A stretch of 54,863 bases of DNA from contig JAPPGZ010000097.1 in the NCBI GenBank assembly GCA_028874905.1, forward strand, positions 1-54,863, written 5' to 3'. Origin of the DNA: Gemmatimonadota bacterium (GTDB lineage: Bacteria > Gemmatimonadota > Gemmatimonadetes > Longimicrobiales > Gaopeijiaceae). The stretch's first letter is position 1. The number at the start of each line of letters is the position of its first letter. The notes under the pieces were generated by a model that had not been told where the DNA came from, ran no database searches, and worked only from the letters and a program-made list of their open reading frames with translations. This document shows, in pieces, positions 1 through 8,633 of this stretch. The translations under genes were made by a program, and so were the position numbers.

Positions 1-38
1 GATCTCCTGCCGTAATTTGAGCCTCGGACGTTCCGCAT

Positions 39-91
39 ACCCCGTGTATAACACGGAGGCTGACGAGGGGCTCCGCCCCCTCGACCCCCGG
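39..91 (+). repeat. hairpin repeat, copy A (inverted partner at 2829-2887)
   Basis: This copy has two consecutive hairpins: CCGTGT/ACACGG around a 3-base loop, then GAGGGG/CCCCTC. The same two-hairpin unit occurs in opposite orientation at 2829-2887, just beyond the two propeller genes. The loops and the second stem differ between copies while pairing is kept, which suggests the structure matters. No inverted copy was noticed elsewhere in the window. It could be a REP-like element, a structured 5' region or the edge of a mobile cassette. Confidence 0.6.
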
Positions 92-196
92 AATGTCCCG
101 CACCGAAGCGCGCGGGGATCGCGGGCGGGGCTTTCTCCCTTCCCCCGTGGCGGCACGTGGGCGGTCGTGGCATGGCAGGACGAGGTCCGCGAGCCG

Positions 197-204
197 TATC
201 TTTG
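197..204 (+). promoter_or_regulatory. possible Bacteroidota-type -7 box for the propeller pair
   Basis: The sequence TATCTTTG matches the TAnnTTTG -7 element known from Bacteroidota promoters and sits about 55 bases before the first start codon. A matching upstream TTG element at the usual distance is not evident, so this is only a candidate. Confidence 0.28.
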
Positions 205-259
205 GTACTCCCGTATCGATTCGGGCGTTCGCTGCAAACTCCAGTCGGAAGGGTCGGAC

Positions 260-1501
260 ATGTTCCGTCACAAGCCGCCCTCTACAGGCCCCGTCCCGCC
301 CATCATTCTCGTCCTCGCGCTGTTTGCCGCACTCACCTCCTGCGAACCGGAACCGGCATCCGACAACCCGACTCGCGAGACACTTCCGAGCGGTGCCGTC
401 CTCGTTCGCTACCCAACACTCCCCGCCGTGGACTCCGTCGGCCCGGAAGTCATCGAGGCGCGCGTGGACCTCAAGTTCGGATCCCTTGAAGGAGAAGACC
501 TTAACGTGACCTTCGGTGACGTTCGAGGCGTCCAGGCGGCCAGCGACGGCACCATCTACGTGCTGGACGAACAGGCCGCGGAAGTCCGCGTCTTCGATTC
601 CAACGGCGAGTACCTGCGGACGATCGTGCGGCGCGGCGAGGGACCGGGCGAGGTCGGGAGCGCCAACGGGATACGCCTTTCCGGAGACACTCTCCTGTGG
701 ATACACGATACCAGGCAGTGGGCGATCATGGGCGTTGACCCCACGGGTGAGGAGGTCCGCCGGTTCACCAAGCCCGTCATGAGCTACCGATACATCTGGG
801 ACGGCGTGTTCGACGATCGGGGCCGCTACTGGCGGGCGACCACGCACGGAGACGACGATCCGGGCTACCCGCCCCCGCCGGGCCTGAGTCTGTGGAGCGA
901 GCGGCGCTACTACAAGTCCTACGAACTGTCCACCGGGGCCACCGACTCCGTGTACGTCGGTGATGCCAGCTTTCGGTCGTACGGATACAGCACGCCTGCG
1001 GGCTGGGGGTTCCTGCCGCTTCCGTTCGAGGTGGCCGAGTTGATCGAGCTCAATCCTTCCGGTGGTTTCTGGCGCGCACACAACGCGTCGTACCGGATCG
1101 TCCGAACGGGCGAGGGCGGCGACACGCTGGTGGTCATTGAAGCCGGGCTGCCCGTGCAAAGGGTCACGGACGAGGATCGCGATGCCTACGTCGAGGGCAT
1201 CGTCGACGACAGCCCCGAGCTCAGGCGGGAGGCGGAGGAGGTGGCTTCCCTGACCCCGGACGTCAAGCCCATTCTTGAGGGTCTCTTCGTGGACGACGAA
1301 GGACGACTCTGGGTCGAGAGAGTCACGCCGAGGGACGCGCCCGCCTTCTACGACCGGTATTCGGAGGACGGCGACTACTTGGGATCCGTTCGCCTCGCGT
1401 TCGACGCGGCAGGCCCCATCTGGGTCCAGCACGGCAGCATCTACGCACGGGTTGTCGATGAGTTCGGAGTCCACTACGTCGTCAGGGCATCTCTGCCATG
1501 A
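260..1501 (+). CDS. six-bladed beta-propeller lipoprotein
   Basis: Predicted secreted lipoprotein of 413 residues. The ATG at 260 follows a strong ribosome site (GGAAGGG, 6-base gap). It gives a signal peptide ending in a lipobox with Cys28 (ALTSC). The open frame continues upstream through repeat copy A but without a plausible signal sequence, so the later start is preferred. The body has propeller-type repeats: DGTIYVLDEQAAEVRVFD near 95-112, and later blades with DDEGRLWVERV. This matches the 6-bladed propeller family common in Gemmatimonadota and Bacteroidota, whose function is mostly unknown. Its stop overlaps the start of the next gene (ATGA), so the two are translated together. No catalytic residues were recognised; a binding or scaffold role at the cell surface is inference. 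Confidence 0.85.
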   Translation: MFRHKPPSTGPVPPIILVLALFAALTSCEPEPASDNPTRETLPSGAVLVRYPTLPAVDSVGPEVIEARVDLKFGSLEGEDLNVTFGDVRGVQAASDGTIYVLDEQAAEVRVFDSNGEYLRTIVRRGEGPGEVGSANGIRLSGDTLLWIHDTRQWAIMGVDPTGEEVRRFTKPVMSYRYIWDGVFDDRGRYWRATTHGDDDPGYPPPPGLSLWSERRYYKSYELSTGATDSVYVGDASFRSYGYSTPAGWGFLPLPFEVAELIELNPSGGFWRAHNASYRIVRTGEGGDTLVVIEAGLPVQRVTDEDRDAYVEGIVDDSPELRREAEEVASLTPDVKPILEGLFVDDEGRLWVERVTPRDAPAFYDRYSEDGDYLGSVRLAFDAAGPIWVQHGSIYARVVDEFGVHYVVRASLP

Positions 1502-2742
1502 GAAGGAACCGAGCCGGGTGGCCGGAGAGACTCGTCATCGTCGTCGCAGTCTCCGCCATGCACCTCGGCTGCGAGGATCGATCGACCGAATCGGTGAGCA
1601 CGGGCGCGGTCGCCGTCGATCCGGCCGACGAGGACATCGTGCGGATCTCCGATGTGCACGCGCTGGATCTTCCCTTGGTCGAACTACGCCTGATCCATTC
1701 GACGGCTGCTCTGCCGGACCTTCATCTCGACCGGGTCGCGGGAGCCGTTTTCCTGCCGGATTCAGCCTTGGTCATCGGGGACGGCGGTACGCGCGAGCTG
1801 GTTTTCCTTGATCGCGACGGGAGTATTCGGGTGCGCTCGGGTCGTGACGGGGAGGGGCCGGGGGAGTACAGATGGATCGAGCGGATCGGAGTCGGCACGG
1901 ATGGCATTCCGTTCGTGTTCGACCGTCGTCTGCGGCGTTTCACCTTCCTGAACGCGCGGGGGGAAGTGACTCGCATCCAACGGCTGGATCAGGGAGCCGG
2001 ACTCGGTGCGGCCGTGCCTCTCAGTCGTTTCGAGAACGGCGAGGTCTTGGCGGCTCTGGAGACGCGGCCGATCCTGCCTCCGGGGTTGCAGCGGGGACCG
2101 GTCTTTCTGGTCCTGAGCAGCGACTTGGGGGAAATCGTGGACACGCTGGGCGAATGGGCCGGCAAGGAGCGCTACGTCACCGACGAATGGCTTCCGGTCG
2201 GATTCGCGCAGACCGCACTCTTCGCGGGCCGGGGACGCCACGCACTCGTGGGCACCAACGATTCTATCGACCTGACGCTCTACCGGGGGATGGACCCGGT
2301 CACTCGCTTACGCGGCGGATATTTCCCACGCAGGGTCACCGCCCAAGAGAAGGAGGAGTGGACCGAGCGCTTCCTCGCGATGTTCCCCGAAGACTATCGA
2401 GCGGGTTGGCGACGCCGGTTGGAGCGCTCCACGATCCGGGATTCCTATCCCGCCTACGGAGCGGTCAAGGTCGATGCCGATGGCAGGATCTGGATCGGAG
2501 ATTATCCCAAGTTGGCCGACGAGTTGCGCCGGTGGACGATCATCGAGCCGGACGGGACGCCCGTCGCGGCAGTCAATCTCCCGGTTCTGTTCCCCTTGTG
2601 GCTCGAAGACACGGTCGCCGTGACGAGCCAGCCTGTCGAGTTGCTCGACGTGGCTCACGGGAGAATCGCGGTGCTGCGCCGCGACGAGTTCGATGTCGAG
2701 GTCGTCGAGGTGTACGAAATGGGCAGCAACCGACCACAATAG
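1498..2742 (+). CDS. six-bladed beta-propeller lipoprotein, paralogue of preceding gene
   Basis: 414-residue lipoprotein starting at the ATG that overlaps the upstream stop by 4 bases. An N-terminal basic and hydrophobic stretch ends at Cys25 (MHLGC). Propeller-like repeats follow, for example DRDGSIRVRSGRDGEGPGEY, which parallels the RRGEGPGEV segment of the upstream protein, so the pair probably arose by duplication. The end carries another blade (KVDADGRIWIGDYPK). The two genes form a closed unit bracketed by inverted hairpin repeats. Function is not known. Confidence 0.85.
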   Translation: MRRNRAGWPERLVIVVAVSAMHLGCEDRSTESVSTGAVAVDPADEDIVRISDVHALDLPLVELRLIHSTAALPDLHLDRVAGAVFLPDSALVIGDGGTRELVFLDRDGSIRVRSGRDGEGPGEYRWIERIGVGTDGIPFVFDRRLRRFTFLNARGEVTRIQRLDQGAGLGAAVPLSRFENGEVLAALETRPILPPGLQRGPVFLVLSSDLGEIVDTLGEWAGKERYVTDEWLPVGFAQTALFAGRGRHALVGTNDSIDLTLYRGMDPVTRLRGGYFPRRVTAQEKEEWTERFLAMFPEDYRAGWRRRLERSTIRDSYPAYGAVKVDADGRIWIGDYPKLADELRRWTIIEPDGTPVAAVNLPVLFPLWLEDTVAVTSQPVELLDVAHGRIAVLRRDEFDVEVVEVYEMGSNRPQ

Positions 2743-3243
2743 CGCGAAGCAGCCCGAATCGTGGACACTCCGGTGACGGGATTCGTGAGTTGCTCACGCG
2801 CTGACCATACTCGCAGCAGTGCAAAAAGCCGGGGGTTCTGAAGGGGGGTGCGGCCCCCCTCGCCAGCCTCCGTGTTCAACACGGGGTCGGCTGGCTCATG
2901 ACCACTGACGGGGTCAGGAGCCAGCGTTGGCCGTCCGAGCCGAACCATGCGCGCACGTTGTCGATGGAGCCACCGGGGCAAGCTCGGGGTGGAGCCTCAC
3001 GATGGAGGTGGCATCCCCACGGATGCGGTCCCGCTGGAGCCCTTCGCCGTTGCGGCTTCGGCAAGGACCGAATACGATCCATCCGTAGGCCATTCCCACC
3101 ATGTCAACGCTGCGCGCCGCGGCTCCCTTCACGCACCAGAGAGAGATGCTCCTTCCCACCATATCCGACCGTCCAGTTCGGACACTTGACCATCCCCGAA
3201 GTGCTCGACGATATGACACCGGCGCAGGAGAGGTCTGGCGATC
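2743..3243. other. 501-base intergenic region without a recognised gene
   Basis: It contains hairpin repeat copy B near its start. Open frames exist on both strands (for example 2898-3263 plus and 2914-3219 minus), but none shows a recognisable motif, signal peptide or good ribosome site. They may be decayed remnants. The last bases carry the ribosome site (AGGAGAGG, 3226-3233) for the GTG start at 3244. Confidence 0.5.
2829..2887 (-). repeat. hairpin repeat, copy B (inverted partner of 39-91)
   Basis: Read on the minus strand it matches copy A: ACCCCGTGT, a 3-base loop, ACACGGAGGCTG, then a G-run/C-run hairpin, ending in CCCCCGG in both copies. The first stem is identical and the second is longer here (GGGGGG/CCCCCC). 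It lies about 90 bases after the second propeller gene and may act as a terminator for it. Confidence 0.6.
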
Positions 3244-5052
3244 GTGGAGGTAAAGCTACGTGACCTCACCCGTCTCTTCGTTCACCCGGCCCAATACGAG
3301 ATTCCGAGGTTCCAGCGCCCCTACGTATGGACCCGTGACAAGCAGTGGGTGCCACTCTGGGACGACGTTCAGCACACGGCCGAACGCATTCTCGCGGCAC
3401 AGCGTGAAGGCTCGCCGCCACCTCAACCCCATTTCATGGGCGCGGTGGTTCTGCAGCAGATTGCCAACGTCTCCGGCTCGCTCGCACGACGAATCGTGGT
3501 GGACGGGCAGCAGCGCTTGACCACTCTCCAACTGCTCTTGGACGCCGCGCAGGAAGTCCTTGAACGAATGGGGATCGACGGTCCCGCCGCGCGCCTCGAA
3601 GATCTGGTCTTGAATCAACCCAAATACCAAGGCGGCTGCGCGGATAACGCGTTCAAGGTGTGGCCCACCGATGCTGACCAAGAGGCGTTTCGGCACGCGA
3701 TGGTCAACGGCCTGTCGGGAGGCGGATGGAGCGAGTCGCGAATCGTAAAGGCTCACGAGTTCTTCAGGGATCAGATAGAACAGTGGGTCGGCGAAGACGA
3801 AGGGCCGAACGAGGATGCCAACGAACGGGCCGAGGCGCTGGAGAAGGCCCTGTCGCAGCAGTTGGAATTGGTCGTCATCGACCTCCGCTCATCGGACAAC
3901 CCCCACATCATCTTCGAGACGCTGAACGCCCGAGGCACGCCGCTTCGACAGTCTGACCTGATGAAGAACATGATCCTGCACGAGGCGGAAAAGACCGGTG
4001 ACGGGGCCGGAGTGCCTTGGCCATTCGAGGGCGCATGGTGGGATCAGGACATCCGTCAAGGACGATTGTACCGCCCTCGCATCGACGTGTTCCTGAACTA
4101 CTGGCTGGCGATGAGGACACTCCAGGAAGTTGGAGTGTCCGACATGTTCGTGGCGTTCCGACGGCACTACGAACGGGGTGAACATGGCGCGATTGGCGAT
4201 ATCGCGGCGGACATCGCAAACGTCGGCTCGGCATATCGCCGCCTCGAAACTGAGGAACTGGGCGGGGTGTGGGCGGCGTTCGCTCCTCGGTGGAAGGTTA
4301 TGCAAGCGGCGGTCGTGACGCCCGTTCTGCTGTGGTTGCTTTCGTCCGAAGCGGAGCCGGGCCAAGTGTTCAGGGCCATCAAGGCACTGGAAAGCTACTT
4401 GGTGCGGCGAATGGTGTGTCGTATGACCACCCGAGGCTACAACAGGATGTTCGTTGACCTCGTGAAGCGGCTGGAGCACACAGGGTCGGCGAAAGCGGGC
4501 GACACCGTCATCGGATTCCTCGGCGAGCGGGAAGCGTATAGCACGATCTGGCCCAATGACAAGTGGGTGTTGGATGCCATATCCACTAAGCCCCTTTACC
4601 GGCTGCTGACGCGCGGACGGCTGAGAATGGTCCTTGAGGGCGTCGAGGAGGAGTTGCGGACCACCAAATCCGAGGGAATGGGGGTTCCCCCCGAGTTGAC
4701 GATTGAGCACATCATGCCGCGGAGCTGGCGGGGGGCGTGGCCGGGGCCGGAGACTGGGCTTGGTCCGGAGAGCCCGGAGGAGAGAAGGGATCGGCTGCTT
4801 GACTCGCTCGGGAACCTAACGCTCGTCAACCAGCCGTTGAACTCTGCGCTATCAAACGGACCTTGGCCAAGCAAGCGGAAGGGGCTGGCGGGGCACAGTA
4901 CGCTGTTCCTAAACAAGGATCTCTTGGACCACTCCCAAGACCGCGCGTGGGACGAAGAAGCGATCCGAGCAAGGGCGATGCGCCTCCACAAGTTATTCGT
5001 CAAGGCGTGGCCGCACTCCACCGACATTGGCACTGGATCGGAGGCGGCGTGA
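3244..5052 (+). CDS. GmrSD-type restriction protein (DUF262 + DUF1524)
   Basis: 602-residue single-chain protein that joins the two halves of GmrSD-type, modification-dependent defence nucleases. The N-terminal DUF262 half has the canonical IPRFQRPYVW at 20-29 and the DGQQRLTTL nucleotide-binding loop at 87-95. The C-terminal DUF1524 half has the His-Me (HNH-like) nuclease core: IEHIMPRSW near 486-494, then LGNLTLVNQPLN with NS and PWPSKRK near 521-546. All hallmark residues appear intact, so it is probably active. Known GmrSD enzymes use NTP and cut phage DNA carrying glucosylated hydroxymethylcytosine; the modification read here cannot be told. The start is GTG after AGGAGAGG. Base composition looks less GC-rich than the surrounding genes, consistent with acquisition. 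A GIY-YIG protein follows on the same strand. Confidence 0.88.
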   Translation: MEVKLRDLTRLFVHPAQYEIPRFQRPYVWTRDKQWVPLWDDVQHTAERILAAQREGSPPPQPHFMGAVVLQQIANVSGSLARRIVVDGQQRLTTLQLLLDAAQEVLERMGIDGPAARLEDLVLNQPKYQGGCADNAFKVWPTDADQEAFRHAMVNGLSGGGWSESRIVKAHEFFRDQIEQWVGEDEGPNEDANERAEALEKALSQQLELVVIDLRSSDNPHIIFETLNARGTPLRQSDLMKNMILHEAEKTGDGAGVPWPFEGAWWDQDIRQGRLYRPRIDVFLNYWLAMRTLQEVGVSDMFVAFRRHYERGEHGAIGDIAADIANVGSAYRRLETEELGGVWAAFAPRWKVMQAAVVTPVLLWLLSSEAEPGQVFRAIKALESYLVRRMVCRMTTRGYNRMFVDLVKRLEHTGSAKAGDTVIGFLGEREAYSTIWPNDKWVLDAISTKPLYRLLTRGRLRMVLEGVEEELRTTKSEGMGVPPELTIEHIMPRSWRGAWPGPETGLGPESPEERRDRLLDSLGNLTLVNQPLNSALSNGPWPSKRKGLAGHSTLFLNKDLLDHSQDRAWDEEAIRARAMRLHKLFVKAWPHSTDIGTGSEAA

Positions 5053-5221
5053 AGCAGGGATCCTATGGGAGCTCCCCCGCAAGGCTCGTAATGGTAGACC
5101 TCGTGCGTGGCACGATCATCCGCCCCTACACCGGGGAACCGTGCGCTCGAAGGCTGCGGTTCGCGTGACGACCCCTCCGCGCCTTCTCGGCGTCCGCTCA
5201 CACATCGGGCGATTGCTGGCA

Positions 5222-5641
5222 ATGACACCGGTTCCGTTTTCGATTGCCCGCAGGACCGCTCCCCCGAGATTCGGCGTCTACATGTTCCGTGCTCCTGATG
5301 GCGCGGCGCTCTATGTTGGAGAGTCGGGTGGGGGACCACGGGGTTTACGTGGCCGGATCGGGCAGCACGTACCAGCCAAGAGGGAAACGAGGGAGAAGTT
5401 TCGGCGTGGTGGCAGGCCCAAGGGCGGAGCGTGTGAACTCGCGGTGCGGATTGCTTGTGAAGAATTGGGAATCGCCAAGGCGGATTGGAGTTCTTTGTTG
5501 TTTCGTGACACGCTGGACCGTGCCTTCGAGAGCGTTGAAGAGACAGAAATCCAATGGGTCGAGGTATCCGAAGCTCGATGCCGTCAGGCCGTCGAGAAAT
5601 GCGCTATCCACGTAGTCGATCCTAGGCACAACCGCCCGTGA
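5222..5641 (+). CDS. GIY-YIG nuclease-like protein
   Basis: Short protein (139 residues from the ATG at 5222) with the GIY-YIG signature GVYMF then LYVGES about 10 residues later. These are followed by LRGRIGQH, which supplies the conserved Arg, and an acidic segment (EETEIQWVEV) that could supply the metal-binding Glu. The frame stays open upstream to a TTG at 5027 inside the DUF262 gene, with a GTG at 5165. ATG 5222 was chosen because it lies just before the domain, but no clear ribosome site supports it. It lies 169 bases after the GmrSD-like gene on the same strand, so a two-gene defence module is possible. Alternatively it is a solo repair-type nuclease domain. Confidence 0.7.
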   Translation: MTPVPFSIARRTAPPRFGVYMFRAPDGAALYVGESGGGPRGLRGRIGQHVPAKRETREKFRRGGRPKGGACELAVRIACEELGIAKADWSSLLFRDTLDRAFESVEETEIQWVEVSEARCRQAVEKCAIHVVDPRHNRP

Positions 5642-5823
5642 TCTTCGGTGCGAAGCGAGACGGAGGTAACGTAAGGAGCCGCTGGCGTCGCTCGGGGTCG
5701 ACGGTTCCTCTGGCGCTCATGGATCCACAACGGCGTGCGCAGGTGCGCGAGGTCCGGGGTCCGGCAACTTCCGCCAACGTCGAACGGAATCCCGTTTGGG
5801 AATGGGGGTGAAAAAAGGGGATG

Positions 5824-5891
5824 AGCGCTACATCAAATGACATAAACCATTGCAATATATACATCTTACGAAATTTCCGCAGAATAGCGCT
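5824..5891. other. AT-rich patch framed by a 7-base inverted repeat
   Basis: AGCGCTA at 5824-5830 and TAGCGCT at 5885-5891 frame 54 bases in which only 17 are G or C, a sharp break from the surroundings. It could be a promoter region, a recombination or attachment site, or a remnant of acquired DNA. No flanking integrase was seen. Confidence 0.35.
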
Positions 5892-5940
5892 GCTACTGGC
5901 CCTTCGTCGCGCCTTGCCGGCCCGGCGCCTCGCCGCTCTC

Positions 5941-5970
5941 GGTGCTCGGGCGGCTTTGCCCACGGACTGC
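5941..5970 (+). repeat. REP-like repeat, single unit
   Basis: The 28 bases at 5941-5968 match 34298-34325 with one difference (C for T). Here it is a single unit about 30 bases beyond the stop of the S9 peptidase gene, whereas the other locus has two units in inverted orientation. This single-versus-paired pattern is typical of REP/REPIN elements. Confidence 0.55.
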
Positions 5971-5997
5971 TGAGGCCGCGAGCGCCCTCCGCGCCGG

Positions 5998-8586
5998 CTA
6001 CATCCCGGAAACCGTAGCCGGGTCGTCGCCGCGCCCCTTCACGAACCGGTCGAACCACTCGATCCAGCGGGCCCACATGTCGAGGTTGCTCTCGATCGCG
6101 CGGGGCGTGTGCGACTCGAAGGGGTACTCGTACAGCACCGCCGTCTTGCCGAGCCCGGTCAGCGCCTGGATCAACCGCTGCGACTGGATGGGGTACGTGC
6201 CCGAGTTGTTGTCGTCGGCGCCGTGGTAAAGCAGTAGCGGGGTGTTGATCTGGTCGGCCTTGTAGAACGGCGACATCTCCATGTAGATGTGCGGCGCCTC
6301 CCAGATGTCGCGCGGTTCGGCCTGGAATCCCATCGGCGTAAGCGACCGGTTGTAGGCGCCGTTGCCGGCGATCCCGGCCTTGAAGAACGGCGTGTGCGCG
6401 AGGAAGTTGGCGGTCGCAAAGGCGCCGTAGCTGTGGCCTCCATGCCCGATCCGGTCCATGTCGATCACGCCCAGGCCGTCGACGGCGCGGATCGCCGCGT
6501 ACATCCCGTCGACCATGTTGGAGATATAGTAGTCGTTGTAGTTCTCACCGACGATCGGGATGTCCGGATACACCAGCGCGTATCCCTGGGTGAGCCAGGT
6601 GTCGGACCAGCGCAGCCACGTAAGGCGTGTGTGCGCGTTGTGGTTGCGCGCGCGAATGGTGGCGTTGGCGAAGTCATCCTCGCTCCGGTACTCGCGCGGA
6701 TAGGTCCAGAAGATGGCGGGCACCTTCGTCCCCTCCACGTAGTCGACCGGAAGCGAAACCCGTCCCTGAATCTCGAGGCCGTCGCGGCGGGTGAAATCGA
6801 AGTCGATGCGGCGAGCGGCCGTCAGTTGCGGGAACGGATCGACGTTGCGGGTCAGGTTCTCCATCGACCCGCCGGTGTCTGCGCCGCCTGCGCCCCGCGT
6901 CCACAGGTGGCTGTCAGGGAACAGGTTCTTCCCCTCGCGGCTGACGATCATGCGCTCCAGATCCGGATCGAGCGGCACCAGCGGCTGGTCGAAGGTGTCG
7001 CGCGAGCCTTCGAAAAGCCGCTCCGTGGTGCCGTCGGCGATTGACAGGCGGTCCACGAAGGGCTGCGGCCGCAAGTCCTCTCTCCAACCGTCGCCGCGCA
7101 GATACGCGCTCTCTCCGGCCGATGACATCCAGGCATGCTCGATCCCGTTGCCGGTGCGGGCGGTCAGCAGGTCGCCGGGATGTGCCAGGGCGTCGCCCGG
7201 GTCATGGAACGGCACCAGCCTGCGGCCCTCGGCTGGCGCAGGCCGGTTGCCTTCCGGATCCAGCGCGTAGTGGACGATCGCCTCGTCGCCCTCGTGGCTG
7301 ACCGACGCGAAAGCGTGACGCCCGTCGAGCGAGTAGGCGACCGAGGTGATGCGGTGCTCGCTTCGTGCGACTTCGGTTGCATCCCCGTCCCCGAAGGGTG
7401 TGGAAAGGAGCATGATGCGGTCCGCGCGGGGCCCCTCCGCGCCCTGGGCCTCGTCATCACCGGCGGCCTCGTCGTCGCCCGCAGCGACGCGGTGGAGGTA
7501 GGAGATCCCGCTGCCGTCGGGACGCCAGCGCCAGTCGCGCGGGCCATCCTGCGACCCGCCGCCCCGGCCTTCACGCAGCTCTCGCTCCTCCAGTGTTGCC
7601 ACCACCTCGCCCGTCGCGACATCCAGCACCTCGGTCACGCGCGGAAACCCGGTGTAGCTGTTGATGAAGGTGAAGGGACGGTCGATCCGTGTGGCAATGA
7701 GGTGACGTCCATCCGGGCTCAGCGAGATGGCCTCGTACATCCCCACCTCGCCGATCGGACGGGCGGGCTGTCCAGGGACCAGCTCCACGATCTGGCTGCG
7801 CGTGTAGTGCTCGAACAGGTCTGCTTCGTGGTCGTCCCGCAGCAGGAAGGGCATGGTGCGATTGGGCGTAGCCTCTGCGCGGGTGTGCCGGATGGTCGGA
7901 CCCCCGGGCACGGCGGGCGGCGGGGGCGGGGATCGGCGGTCGGACGGTGCGGCCAGCGTGATGATCGAACCCGACGGCGTCCACTGTAGCATGCGCGAGG
8001 ACTCGGTGCCCTGGCCGCGTGACGAGGTGCCGATCGTCGTGATGACGTGGGTGTCGCCAGCCGGGCGGACCGAGCCGTCGCGGGGCGAAGCGATCCAGAC
8101 CTGCGTGGCGTCTTGGAGGTGCGCCAGGAAGGCAAGCTGCGACCCGTCCGGCGACCACATGAGGTCGCTGATGTAGATGCCGTCTGGAAGATCGACATCG
8201 GTGAACGAGCGCGTGGAGAGCGAATAGAAGCGGAGACCGTACAGGCCGTAGATGTCGAGGTGCCACGGCCGGTCGGTGCGGGGGCGGATCTCGAGCATCC
8301 CGAGTCGGAGGGTCTCCTCTCCGACTTCCTCCAGAGTGGAAAGCTCGGTGGAGAGCGGGATGACGAAGCGGTCGCCGTCCGGGCTGATATGATTCAGGGT
8401 GGCGAAATTGGGATCCGTGGCGAACAGGCCGGCGACAGGGTCGGGCGGCAGGATGTAGCCGGGTTCGGGATCAAGGCGCTCGCCCGGCGGGTTCGGGTTC
8501 TGCGCGGACAGCGCGGTCGCAACGAAGAGCGGTACCGTGACGGGAAGCAGGCGTGGAGGAATGCGAAGGCCTTGGAGCGTGGTCAT
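5998..8586 (-). CDS. S9 family prolyl oligopeptidase-like secreted peptidase
   Basis: 862-residue exported serine peptidase. The N-terminus (MTTLQGLRIPPRLLPVTVPL) is a signal peptide cleaved near ALSAQ. The middle is a propeller with WD40-like repeats such as DLMWSPDGSQLAFLAH and SLSPDGRHLIATRI. The alpha/beta-hydrolase end holds the nucleophile motif GHSYGAF (Ser near 718), an Asp in HGADDNN (near 790) and the His of FESHTPR (near 826), so the triad is complete. These enzymes release di- or oligopeptides in the periplasm; the substrate here is unknown. It starts 47 bases from the divergent flavoprotein gene, so the two must share a very short promoter region or have promoters inside each other. 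Confidence 0.93.
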   Translation of the reverse strand: MTTLQGLRIPPRLLPVTVPLFVATALSAQNPNPPGERLDPEPGYILPPDPVAGLFATDPNFATLNHISPDGDRFVIPLSTELSTLEEVGEETLRLGMLEIRPRTDRPWHLDIYGLYGLRFYSLSTRSFTDVDLPDGIYISDLMWSPDGSQLAFLAHLQDATQVWIASPRDGSVRPAGDTHVITTIGTSSRGQGTESSRMLQWTPSGSIITLAAPSDRRSPPPPPAVPGGPTIRHTRAEATPNRTMPFLLRDDHEADLFEHYTRSQIVELVPGQPARPIGEVGMYEAISLSPDGRHLIATRIDRPFTFINSYTGFPRVTEVLDVATGEVVATLEERELREGRGGGSQDGPRDWRWRPDGSGISYLHRVAAGDDEAAGDDEAQGAEGPRADRIMLLSTPFGDGDATEVARSEHRITSVAYSLDGRHAFASVSHEGDEAIVHYALDPEGNRPAPAEGRRLVPFHDPGDALAHPGDLLTARTGNGIEHAWMSSAGESAYLRGDGWREDLRPQPFVDRLSIADGTTERLFEGSRDTFDQPLVPLDPDLERMIVSREGKNLFPDSHLWTRGAGGADTGGSMENLTRNVDPFPQLTAARRIDFDFTRRDGLEIQGRVSLPVDYVEGTKVPAIFWTYPREYRSEDDFANATIRARNHNAHTRLTWLRWSDTWLTQGYALVYPDIPIVGENYNDYYISNMVDGMYAAIRAVDGLGVIDMDRIGHGGHSYGAFATANFLAHTPFFKAGIAGNGAYNRSLTPMGFQAEPRDIWEAPHIYMEMSPFYKADQINTPLLLYHGADDNNSGTYPIQSQRLIQALTGLGKTAVLYEYPFESHTPRAIESNLDMWARWIEWFDRFVKGRGDDPATVSGM

Positions 8587-8633
8587 GCTGGCAGTCCTGA
8601 CAAAGGGGCTGGGCGAGCGTGGCTGATCGACCT

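Larger units (their letters stand above)
5642..5997. other. 356-base intergenic region with AT-rich patch and REP-like repeat
   Basis: No gene was recognised. The region holds a short imperfect hairpin near 5782-5800 (TCCC/GGGA), an AT-rich patch around 5831-5884 and a REP-like unit at 5941-5970. It separates the defence genes from the convergent S9 peptidase gene and may mark the boundary of the accessory segment. Confidence 0.5.

Noticed and set aside
2898-3263. Small frames on both strands in the 2743-3243 gap
   Set aside because: No family motif, no good ribosome site and one ends within the repeat. Possibly remnants, but not supportable as genes.
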